DNA from: Bacteroidales bacterium
GTDB lineage: Bacteria > Bacteroidota > Bacteroidia > Bacteroidales > UBA7960
Length of the DNA stretch: 23,205 bases
Direction of reading: 5' to 3'
Assembly: GCA_007120675.1 (NCBI GenBank)
Contig: SKNE01000097.1
Location: forward strand, 1-23,205
The notes under the pieces are model-generated. The model was not told the DNA's origin. It saw only the letters and a list, made by a program, of their open reading frames with translations, and searched no databases. The position numbers were made by a program, and so were the translations under genes. Below, one piece after another: positions 9,009 through 16,727 of the stretch (position 1 is the first letter of the stretch; every line of letters starts with the position of its first letter).

Positions 9009-10486
9009 GCTTCTCCATAACGCATCAGCTGGTAAATATGCTGCAGGCTGATTAACCTGATCACCATGGCCAGGGCTATCCCCGCAAGGGCCATGAGCAA
9101 CAGGTTGATCTTCCAGGAAAAAGGCAGCGCCTGCGACAGCGAGCCAATGGCAAGCATGGTGCCAAAAAACACCAGCAGCCTGAGCAAAAATCGGGCGTTG
9201 GTCCGCAGCCTGAAGATCCTGCGCACTGCAAGCACCTGGACGACGGCCACGAGCATCTGTGTGAACAAACTGGCCACAGCCGAGCCAGTGGCCTGGTAAA
9301 CGGGTATCAGCAGGAAGTTGAGGCCCACATTCAAAATCATCCCTGAAAAGGCAATCAGGTTCAAGTGTTTCAGGCTTCCGTTGGCCGTCAGCAGGGTGCC
9401 AAAAATATAGGTTGTGGATGTGGCCATGAAACAGGCCATGAGCAGGGCAAAGACCCTGCTCGACTCAGCCATCCGGTATTCGTAAGCCATCAGCGTTTCC
9501 CCGGGATAGGTGGGATAGAGTATCTCCATGACCGGCCCCGCATAGAAAAAGGCAGCCAGCCCGATGATAATGGCTGGGGTGATGATCAGGGTATAGCCCA
9601 GCTTTACCAGCTCTTCGATGGACTGTCCCTGCTTGATCATCCGGGCAAAAATGGGCAGCAGCAGCACGGCAAACAGGTAGGCGATCATATTGGTGGCATC
9701 CAGCAAACGGTAAGCCGAGGCGTAGATCCCGCTAAACCGGGCTCCGTCGTCCAGCAAGCGCTCCAGCATGACACTGTCGATGCGGTTGTAAAAGGTCATC
9801 AGCAGAACCAGTATGGCAAAAGGAAAGCTCTGCCTGACGATGGCCATCAGGAAGGGGAGGTTCCAGTTCAAACGAAACAATGCCCTCTGTGCGTGTTGAA
9901 TAACCAGGATGAAAGTGATCATGGCCGTAATGGCGTAACCGGCAGTCTGGGCGTAAATGTAATATTGGATCTTGAACTCCTCCACCACATTGCCCCAGAT
10001 CAACACCCCGCAAATGACGATCATCAGCGAGCGGTCCAGCACCGAGATCAGGCTGTCGGTGCGGAACAGGTGCAGGCCGCCCAGGTTTGATCGCAGGTAA
10101 AGGATGAAGCTCAGAAGAAACTGGTTGAAGGCAAGGAAATACAGTATGCGGATCTGCTCCCTGGAATAGTCGATCAGGTAGGCCGAAGCAAAGGTGATAA
10201 CCAGGTAGAGAACAAAAAGGAGCAGCTTAAGAACCAGTAAATTTGACAGGTGCTTGGTGAGCAGCTGCTTGTTTTGCGCAATGTTTTTGTTGTTGAAGTT
10301 GGTGATGCCCAGATCAAGCAGGATGTTGAAAAGAAAGGAGAAGTTGAACACGGCAAAATAGAATCCGTACTCACCGGCACCCACGGTATTCTGAACCGTC
10401 CGGTCGATCCCAAGAATCCAGAAGGGCTTGATCATCAGGTTCAGGACCAGCAGTAAGGCCAGGTTTTTTACGAATTTCCCCTGCAT
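9005..10486 (-). CDS. Polysaccharide flippase (Wzx/MOP superfamily)
   Basis: The protein has 493 residues and roughly 14 membrane helices, matching the usual size and topology of lipid-linked oligosaccharide flippases of the MOP superfamily. The N-terminal segment (VGAGEYGFYFAVFNFSFLFN, then LLDLGITNFNNK) is the usual Wzx pattern of an early helix pair followed by an Asn-rich loop. It would move undecaprenyl-linked sugar units across the inner membrane for the downstream chain-length and polymerase proteins. It is first in the minus-strand operon, with its own promoter at 10516-10547. No glycosyltransferase is adjacent, so the sugar substrate cannot be guessed. Confidence 0.9.
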   Translation of the reverse strand: MQGKFVKNLALLLVLNLMIKPFWILGIDRTVQNTVGAGEYGFYFAVFNFSFLFNILLDLGITNFNNKNIAQNKQLLTKHLSNLLVLKLLLFVLYLVITFASAYLIDYSREQIRILYFLAFNQFLLSFILYLRSNLGGLHLFRTDSLISVLDRSLMIVICGVLIWGNVVEEFKIQYYIYAQTAGYAITAMITFILVIQHAQRALFRLNWNLPFLMAIVRQSFPFAILVLLMTFYNRIDSVMLERLLDDGARFSGIYASAYRLLDATNMIAYLFAVLLLPIFARMIKQGQSIEELVKLGYTLIITPAIIIGLAAFFYAGPVMEILYPTYPGETLMAYEYRMAESSRVFALLMACFMATSTTYIFGTLLTANGSLKHLNLIAFSGMILNVGLNFLLIPVYQATGSAVASLFTQMLVAVVQVLAVRRIFRLRTNARFLLRLLVFFGTMLAIGSLSQALPFSWKINLLLMALAGIALAMVIRLISLQHIYQLMRYGEA

Positions 10487-10515
10487 ATAGCCGATTGATA
10501 AGGAAGCGGACCAGA

Positions 10516-10547
10516 CAAAGTTAGTAATAAGGGCAATATATACACAA
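10516..10547 (-). promoter_or_regulatory. Promoter for the flippase operon
   Basis: On the minus strand TTG (10547-10545) is followed after 21 bp by TAACTTTG (10523-10516), an exact TAnnTTTG. The flippase ATG is 29 bp downstream. It is back-to-back with the DUF2027 promoter. Confidence 0.5.
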
Positions 10548-10583
10548 CGCTGTGAGCAGATAATATATTAGTGTGATTTCTAT

Positions 10584-10591
10584 TATTTTTG
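10584..10591 (+). promoter_or_regulatory. -7 promoter box for the DUF2027 gene (and probably rnpB)
   Basis: TATTTTTG matches TAnnTTTG exactly, 68 bp before the DUF2027 ATG. No good -33 box is visible. No TAnnTTTG box occurs in the last 90 bp before rnpB, so this may also be the main promoter for the RNase P RNA. Confidence 0.45.
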
Positions 10592-10659
10592 CACATTATT
10601 TGCGGTGGATAAATAAAAGGGCGCTTTCACCGTTATACAAGCGAATAAAGCGAGGCGGC

Positions 10660-11310
10660 ATGAAGTATAAGGAGGGTGACAGGGTACTGTTTTTGAACGA
10701 AAAGGGGGGAGGGGTGGTAACACGTGTGATTGATGAGCACATCGTGCATGTGTCCATCGAAGATGGTTTTGAGATCCCCTGCGCCATCGGCGACCTGATC
10801 AGGGACGTGGATGCGGATGAGATTGAGGAGCAACGAGCCATCCACCACAGAACAAACATCAGGAGCAGCCTGCAAAAGCAAAGCCGGCTGAATATTGAGG
10901 CGCATCAGACCGGTCAGATGCCTTCGGGGATCTACCTGGCCATGGTGCCACGCAACCAGGACCAGGTCCTGGCCAGTGCCATGGATTTTTATATCCTGAA
11001 TCACACAGCCTTCCATGTGGCTTTTTCCCTTTTCCTGAATAAGTCGGGACATTTCAGGGGACATGCATTGGCTGTGCTGGACCCCAGCGAAAAGTACCAC
11101 CTGGGCAAGGTGGAGCGAAGCGAAATAGAGGACTGGAATCACGCACTGCTGCAATCGATCTTTTTCAGGGAAGGCAAGACCGAAGTGCCTCCCCCGCTCT
11201 CCTCACACATCGCCTTCAAACCGATGAAAATTTATAAGGAGGAGAGCTTCGCTTTTTCTCATGCCCTGCACCAGAAAGCGCTCCTGGTGGCAGTGCATCA
11301 AATGGAATAA
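10660..11310 (+). CDS. DUF2027 domain protein lacking the C-terminal Smr domain
   Basis: The protein has 216 residues. Residues 1-50 (MKYKEGDRVLFLNEKGGGVV, ending CAIGDLIRDV) match the small beta-barrel N-terminus of DUF2027 proteins. Residues about 83-216 match the following beta-sandwich part (SGIYLAMVPRNQ to ALLVAVHQME). In the usual 330-370 residue form these are followed by a linker and an Smr domain, a putative nucleic-acid-binding or nicking domain. Here the frame stops at 11308-11310 and rnpB starts at 11311, so the Smr part is absent. I chose the ATG at 10660, not a GTG at 10573, because the family begins MKxKxGDxVxFL and the extra 29 residues span the promoter region. Function is unknown. 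Whether the short form is functional or a remnant is open. Confidence 0.8.
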   Translation: MKYKEGDRVLFLNEKGGGVVTRVIDEHIVHVSIEDGFEIPCAIGDLIRDVDADEIEEQRAIHHRTNIRSSLQKQSRLNIEAHQTGQMPSGIYLAMVPRNQDQVLASAMDFYILNHTAFHVAFSLFLNKSGHFRGHALAVLDPSEKYHLGKVERSEIEDWNHALLQSIFFREGKTEVPPPLSSHIAFKPMKIYKEESFAFSHALHQKALLVAVHQME

Positions 11311-11687
11311 GGGGCAGGTTGTCCTGTCGCGTTCTGCCCCCGGGCAGGATGAGGAAAGTCCGGACAACACAGAGCAGCATACTTCCTAACAGGAAGCCGG
11401 CCTGCCCAGGCAGGCCGAGAGAAAGTGCCACAGAAAATAACCGCCGGACTGGCGATCCCAATCCGGTAAGGGTGAAAACGTGGGGTAAGAGCCCACGACT
11501 CAGGCGGGTGACCGTCTGAGGGGGTAAACCTTATGCGTTGAAAGGCCAAATAAACCGGGGACTGAGGGTTGCTCGCCCGATCCCGGAGGGTAGGCCGTTA
11601 GAGCTGTCGCGTGAGTGCCAGCCCAGACAAATGACAGGAGGCTCCCGCTCTGCGGGGGTCACAGAATCCGGCTTACAAACCTGCCCC
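11311..11687 (+). ncRNA. rnpB: RNase P RNA, bacterial type A
   Basis: This is the catalytic RNA that matures tRNA 5' ends. GGGGCAGGTT at 11311-11320 pairs fully with AACCTGCCCC at 11678-11687, forming helix P1 and fixing both ends. Conserved blocks occur in order: GAGGAAAGTCCGG at 11351-11363, a P8 hairpin at 11382-11396, a P9 hairpin at 11398-11417, AGTGCCACAGAAAA at about 11424-11437, GGTAAGAG, the L15 tRNA-CCA-binding loop GGGGGTAAACC near 11520-11530, GGCCAAATA, and AGACAAATGACAG with ACAGAATCCGGCTTAC near the 3' end. P9 is longer than in E. coli. The gene starts on the base after the DUF2027 stop and ends 29 bp before the TPR gene. T-rich sequence follows P1. Length of about 377 nt is normal. 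Confidence 0.97.
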
Positions 11688-11716
11688 ATTTTTGTATTTT
11701 CTTACGGTCAACACAT

Positions 11717-14700
11717 ATGACAAAGAAAACCTTTCTACTGAGCCTGCTGGGACTGTTGCTGATGACGACAGGCGCCCTGGCCCAGCAAACAGCCATTTAC
11801 CGGGAGCCTGAAGCCATCTACCGCCAGGCCATGGATTTGTTCAACAAGGAGAAGTACGGGGCGGCAAAGCAGCTTTTCCTGCAAACGGCAGACCAGGTCA
11901 ATGACCCCGGAGACCAGCTCCATGCCAACGCCAGCCTCTTTGCGGCGATCTGTGCAGCTGAACTGTTCAACGCGGATGCGGAACACCTGCTGAAGACCTT
12001 CCTTCACAGGCACCCTGGTCATTTTGGCCAGCGCATGGCGTGGTTCCACCTGGGCAACGTCCTCTACAGACAGCGCGATTATGAAGGGGCTGTTGCGTGG
12101 TACGGCAGGCTGAGACCCGGGGATGTGGACATGGACAGGCGCACTGAATTTGTGTTTAAGAAGGGCTACAGCCATTTCATGACCGAATCCTATGCCACAG
12201 CGGCGCAATTGTTCAGCCAGATCAGTGACCCGGCGTCACCCTACTACGGTCCCGCCTCCTACTACCACGGCCACGTCGCTTACCTGACGGGCGATTACGA
12301 AACAGCCATGAGCCGGTTCACGCGGCTCACCGACGACAGGCACTTCGGTCCGGTTGTCCCCTACTACATCGTACACATTTACTACCTCCGGGAACAATAC
12401 GACGCCCTGCTCGGACAGGCCCCTGCCCTGCTGGAGACAGCCACCCCCCTGCGAGCCCCTGAAATTGCCAGGATCATTGGTGAAGCCCACCTCCAAAAAA
12501 ATCAATACGAGCAGGCGGTGCCCTACCTCCAGGACCACATCAGCCGAAGCAGAAGGGGTACCGGCAGGGAAGACCATTACCAGCTCGGATTTGCCCTGTA
12601 CATGTCGGGGCGCTTTGAAGAAGCGATCCCCCACCTGGAAAGGGCCACAGGGAGTGAGGATGAAATGGGCCAGAACGCCTACTTTCACCTGGCTTCCGCC
12701 TACATCGAAACAGACCGGAAGCGATTTGCCCGAAACGCCTTCATGCAAGCCTACCAGCACAGCTTTTCAGAGGAACTGGCCAGGGAGTCGCTGTTTAATT
12801 ATGCGCTGCTCTCCCTGGAGCTCTCCTACGACCCGCACAACGAAGCCATCCTCTCTTTCCAGAGGTACATCAGGGAATACCCCGGCTCGCCGCGTACCGA
12901 AGAAGCCTTCACTTACCTGGTGGACCTTTACATGACGACGCGCAATTACAAAGATGCCCTGGCCTCACTCAATGAGATCCCCCTCAACACCCCCAGGCTC
13001 CGCGAAGCCCACCAGAGGGTGTCCTATTTTCGGGGCGTGGAGCTGTTTAACAATGGGGATTTCCAGGCTGCCGAAGAGCACTTCAGGCTGTCCATGCAAC
13101 ACCCCGAAAGCCGCCAGCTGGCGGCCTCCGCCCTGTTCTGGATTGGCGAAGCCCATTATCGCCGGGGACAATACGATGAAGCCATCGCTGCCCACGAGCG
13201 TTTCCTGGTGACCCCCGGTGCCTTCTCCCTCCCCTTTTTCAACCAGGCCAACTACAGCATAGGCTATGCCCACTTCAAGAAGAGGGACCATCAAAAAGCC
13301 ATCCCGCCGTTCAGGCGGTTCATCGCTGCACCGGACCAGGACCCGCGGGTGGTCAATGATGCCATCCTCCGGATAGCTGACTCCTACTTCATCAGCAAGG
13401 AATACCCCAATGCCCTGGAGTATTACAACAGGGCGATCCGGATGAATGTCATTGACACCGACTATGCCATCTTCCAAACCGGACTGGTGCAGGGCATCAC
13501 CGGACGATATGAGCAAAAGATCGCCACCCTTGAAGGGCTTCTCCGTAACCACCCGCGTTCCTCCTTTATCGACGACAGCCGTTACGAGATTGCCAACACC
13601 TGGCTGCTGCTGAACAACAACGTCCGGGCATTACAATACTTCGACCAGCTGATCAGGCAGCACCCGAACAGCCCCTATACCCAAAGCGCCAAGCTGAAGA
13701 CAGGCCTGATACACTACAATGAAAACGAAGATGAGCAGGCCCTGGCCATATTCAGGGACGTGGCCAGGGAGTACCCGGGCACATCCCAGGCTGAAGAGGC
13801 CCTGGCAGCCATGCGCATCATCCATGTTAACCTGGACCGGGTGGATGAATTTGTCCGATTCACCGAAAAGCTGGGTGTGGCAGACATCACCCAGGCCCAG
13901 GAAGACTCACTGGTCTACCAGGCGGCAGAAAGCCGCTATATGCGCGGGGAGTGCGACAATGCCGTGCAGAGCTTTAACAACTACCTGGACAGGTTTCCCT
14001 CCGGCATCTTTACCGTCAACGCCCATTTTTACCGCTCAGAATGCCTTTTCCGGGCCAATGAGCACAGACAGGCACTTCAGGGCTACCTTTACGTGATTCA
14101 GAGGCCCCGGTCAAAGTTCCTGGAAAACGCCCTGCTCCGGGCCTCGGGAATCCAGTTCAGCATGGGCAGTTACACAGAGGCACTGGCGCTGTTCACACAG
14201 CTGGAAGAGGTGGCGGCAGTGCGGAACAACCTGCTGGTGGCCCGCCTTGGCAAGATGCGATGCTACCACCAGCTTGAACGCTACCAGCAAGCCCTGGATG
14301 CGGCGGGACAGGTGCTGGAAATGGATAAGCTGTCGCAGGATGAGGAGCAGGAGGCCCACCTGGTAAAAGGCTTGTCAGCCCTGATGCTCCAGGATACCGG
14401 ACTGGCCAGTTCCTCCCTCGGCAGGGTGATCCGGATCGCCGAAAACAGGCGCGCGGCAGAGGCCATGTACCACCTGGCCCTCATAAGCTTCAGGGCGGGA
14501 GATTACCAGCAGACCGAAGAACAGGTCTTCGACTACATCAACAAGCTGGCCCCCTATGAATACTGGCTGGCAAGAATATTCATCCTGCTGGCCGATGTAT
14601 ACATCGAAACGGGAAATTTCTTCCAGGCCACGCACACCCTCGAAAGCATCATCGAGAATTATGAAGGGGAAGAGATGCGCGAGGAAGCCAGGAAAAGGCT

Positions 14701-14785
14701 GGCTTTCATTGCCGAACAGGAAGAAGAAAGGGAGCAGGAGCACGCCGATGACGGCATCGAGATAGACCTGGAAGAAAACAACTAG
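11717..14785 (+). CDS. Large secreted tetratricopeptide-repeat protein
   Basis: The protein has 1022 residues with a Sec signal peptide (MTKKTFLLSLLGLLLMTTGALA before QQ). The whole mature part is built of many TPR or Sel1-like helix pairs (for example ALFWIGEAHYRRGQYDEAIA, and EYPNALEYYNRAI), giving a long superhelical scaffold. It ends in a highly acidic tail (EEREQEHADDGIEIDLEENN). Such periplasmic TPR proteins serve as scaffolds for envelope assembly or export. No enzymatic motif is visible. I chose the ATG at 11717 over an upstream ATG at 11615 because the latter lies inside rnpB and the signal peptide starts here. The outer-membrane barrel gene follows after 75 bp on the same strand, so the two are probably co-transcribed and may act together. 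Confidence 0.85.
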   Translation: MTKKTFLLSLLGLLLMTTGALAQQTAIYREPEAIYRQAMDLFNKEKYGAAKQLFLQTADQVNDPGDQLHANASLFAAICAAELFNADAEHLLKTFLHRHPGHFGQRMAWFHLGNVLYRQRDYEGAVAWYGRLRPGDVDMDRRTEFVFKKGYSHFMTESYATAAQLFSQISDPASPYYGPASYYHGHVAYLTGDYETAMSRFTRLTDDRHFGPVVPYYIVHIYYLREQYDALLGQAPALLETATPLRAPEIARIIGEAHLQKNQYEQAVPYLQDHISRSRRGTGREDHYQLGFALYMSGRFEEAIPHLERATGSEDEMGQNAYFHLASAYIETDRKRFARNAFMQAYQHSFSEELARESLFNYALLSLELSYDPHNEAILSFQRYIREYPGSPRTEEAFTYLVDLYMTTRNYKDALASLNEIPLNTPRLREAHQRVSYFRGVELFNNGDFQAAEEHFRLSMQHPESRQLAASALFWIGEAHYRRGQYDEAIAAHERFLVTPGAFSLPFFNQANYSIGYAHFKKRDHQKAIPPFRRFIAAPDQDPRVVNDAILRIADSYFISKEYPNALEYYNRAIRMNVIDTDYAIFQTGLVQGITGRYEQKIATLEGLLRNHPRSSFIDDSRYEIANTWLLLNNNVRALQYFDQLIRQHPNSPYTQSAKLKTGLIHYNENEDEQALAIFRDVAREYPGTSQAEEALAAMRIIHVNLDRVDEFVRFTEKLGVADITQAQEDSLVYQAAESRYMRGECDNAVQSFNNYLDRFPSGIFTVNAHFYRSECLFRANEHRQALQGYLYVIQRPRSKFLENALLRASGIQFSMGSYTEALALFTQLEEVAAVRNNLLVARLGKMRCYHQLERYQQALDAAGQVLEMDKLSQDEEQEAHLVKGLSALMLQDTGLASSSLGRVIRIAENRRAAEAMYHLALISFRAGDYQQTEEQVFDYINKLAPYEYWLARIFILLADVYIETGNFFQATHTLESIIENYEGEEMREEARKRLAFIAEQEEEREQEHADDGIEIDLEENN

Positions 14786-14860
14786 GCCTGCCCGGTCTGC
14801 ACAATGAATCGTCGTTGTAAGAAAAAGGAAGAACAGGAAATACTGGAAATGTCTCAGCAT

Positions 14861-16624
14861 ATGAATACAAACAGCTTGGTTTTGATCCTGGCGGCCATGG
14901 TCGCCTGCATCATCCTGCCCGGTAATATCCAGGGGCAAAGGCCATTGGATATTGATGAGATACAGGTTATTGCACCCTATGAGCCCAGTATCTCCGATGC
15001 ATTCAAGATCAATATGAATCCCAGCATCGAAGACACCGCACGGGTGCAGATCGATTTTGATTACCGAATCAGTCCGCGGATGATTCACACGCGCTACGAG
15101 CTGGAGCCCATCACACCGGCGCGCATGCGCGGGGAACCGCTGACCCGCCTGTATCCGGGTCTGGTGAAAGGGGGGTTCGGCAATTATCAGACACCATATT
15201 TTGAGGGTTTTTACAACTCCCTGAGGTCGGGAGACTACTCCTACGGAATACACCTCAGGCACATCAGCTCCGGGGAGGAGGTCCAGGGAATCCCCCACAG
15301 CGTGTTCAGCCAAAACAAAGCCGGACTGCATGCCACGCGCTACTATGGTCATCACGCACTGAGCGGTGGCATCCTCTACAACAGGCATGTGGTGCACTAT
15401 TATGGCCTGCCTTTCCCACCGGGTGATGCCGGCAATGATCCAAAGAACCCAATGCCCGTCATCCCCCCTTCGGCCAGCGATATCAGGCAGCGCTACGAGC
15501 TGCTGTCAAGCCACCTGGCCCATGGCAGCCACCACAGCGATTCAACCAGTATCGTTCATGAGATCCGGCTTCGGCACCACTGGCTCAGCGACAGGTACAA
15601 CAGCCACGAACACCAGTTCGAACTGACAGGTCATATTGGCCGCGAAACAGGAATGGACCCTTTCGGCCTGGCGAGGAAACAATACCTGGAACTGGGGCTG
15701 GAAGCATCGCACTACTATAACAGGCATGTGCTGGATACTGCCCATACCGGGGTCTACACACTCAGTCCCCGCGTACACTCCTATTTTGACAGGCTGACAT
15801 TTTACCTTGGGGGCCACGTGGCGTTTGAAAACGACCAGGGCGACTTCAGCCTGAGGGCCCATCCGCTGGCCGGTGTGAAGGTGGACGTACTCCCTGAAAG
15901 GCTCACGGCAACGCTCGACATATCGGGGGGAGTGGAAAGGGTGTCCTGGAAAAGCCTTTCCGACCTGAATCCATTCGTCATGCCCGCACCCCCCCTGGCC
16001 TTCTCCAACGTGCGGTCAAGAATCAGTGGCGGGGTGCACGGATCCCTCAACGGGCGCCTGTCATACCACCTGCACCTTAACCACAGCCAGGTAGACAACC
16101 ACCCCTTCTTCGTGCGCGTGCTGGCCCATGATGGCCACCTTGTCGGCTACCCGGGACTGAGCTGGCTGTATCCCTTCGTGGTGGTGTATGATGACATCAG
16201 CATCATGCACGCACAGGCTCAGCTCTCCTCACGATGGGGCCAGCGCTTCAAGCTGCGCCTGCGTGGCGACTGGTACGACTACAGCATGGGTGAGCAGGAA
16301 AGGGCTTGGCATCAGCCCGGACTCCTGCTTTCGCTCAACGCCAGCTACAATATCCAGGATAAGATCATCCTGACAGCCGATCTTTATGGTCGCGGCAAGA
16401 GCTATGGCGCTGTATACGAAAGCTTTGTAATTCCCGTAGCCCCGCAACAACATAAGCTGCACGACTTTTACGTGGACGCCAACCTGGGCATCGAATACCG
16501 CTATACGAAAAGGCTCTCCGTTTTCCTGAATTTTACCAATATAGCCAACGACCCATACGAAAAATGGCTCCATTATCCCCAGCAGGGATTTGGTTTCATG
16601 GGGGGTGCCTCCTTTGCTTTTTAA
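14861..16624 (+). CDS. Outer-membrane beta-barrel protein (TonB-receptor-like barrel)
   Basis: The protein has 587 residues with a signal peptide (MNTNSLVLILAAMVACIILP, cleaved near GNIQGQ). A short N-terminal segment (IDEIQVIAPYEPSISDAFKI) is followed by alternating beta-strands rich in Tyr, His and Gly (GGFGNYQTPYFEGFYNSLRS and SYGIHLRHIS). The chain ends in a terminal Phe (GGASFAF), the usual signal for BAM insertion. It lacks a carboxypeptidase-like domain and a recognisable TonB plug, so it resembles a TonB-receptor barrel without the N-terminal half. The ligand is unknown. The ATG at 14861 fits the signal peptide; an in-frame ATG at 14804 would add 19 charged residues before it. It follows the TPR gene and precedes gyrB. 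Confidence 0.8.
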   Translation: MNTNSLVLILAAMVACIILPGNIQGQRPLDIDEIQVIAPYEPSISDAFKINMNPSIEDTARVQIDFDYRISPRMIHTRYELEPITPARMRGEPLTRLYPGLVKGGFGNYQTPYFEGFYNSLRSGDYSYGIHLRHISSGEEVQGIPHSVFSQNKAGLHATRYYGHHALSGGILYNRHVVHYYGLPFPPGDAGNDPKNPMPVIPPSASDIRQRYELLSSHLAHGSHHSDSTSIVHEIRLRHHWLSDRYNSHEHQFELTGHIGRETGMDPFGLARKQYLELGLEASHYYNRHVLDTAHTGVYTLSPRVHSYFDRLTFYLGGHVAFENDQGDFSLRAHPLAGVKVDVLPERLTATLDISGGVERVSWKSLSDLNPFVMPAPPLAFSNVRSRISGGVHGSLNGRLSYHLHLNHSQVDNHPFFVRVLAHDGHLVGYPGLSWLYPFVVVYDDISIMHAQAQLSSRWGQRFKLRLRGDWYDYSMGEQERAWHQPGLLLSLNASYNIQDKIILTADLYGRGKSYGAVYESFVIPVAPQQHKLHDFYVDANLGIEYRYTKRLSVFLNFTNIANDPYEKWLHYPQQGFGFMGGASFAF

Positions 16625-16669
16625 CACCTTGTTGTCCAGCGTTTTACTGCCTATTTTTTGTACGATTTT

Positions 16670-16704
16670 TTTGTAGGAAAAGTCGTCGAAAACCCTTACC
16701 TTTG
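16670..16704 (+). promoter_or_regulatory. Promoter for gyrB
   Basis: TACCTTTG at 16697-16704 is an exact TAnnTTTG, 23 bp before the gyrB ATG. TTTG at 16670-16673 is a possible -33 box, but the 23-bp spacer is longer than usual. This gives gyrB a promoter separate from the outer-membrane gene. Confidence 0.5.
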
Positions 16705-16727
16705 CCCCTTATCAAAATGAGGAGACT

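Noticed and set aside
10573..10659. GTG start giving 29 extra residues for DUF2027
   Set aside because: The extension overlaps the -7 box and the family begins at MKYKEGDRV.
11615..11716. Upstream ATG extension of the TPR gene
   Set aside because: It lies within rnpB, and a clear signal peptide starts at 11717.
14375..15397. 340-aa open frame on the minus strand spanning the TPR/barrel junction
   Set aside because: It is the shadow of two well-supported plus-strand genes and has no recognisable features.
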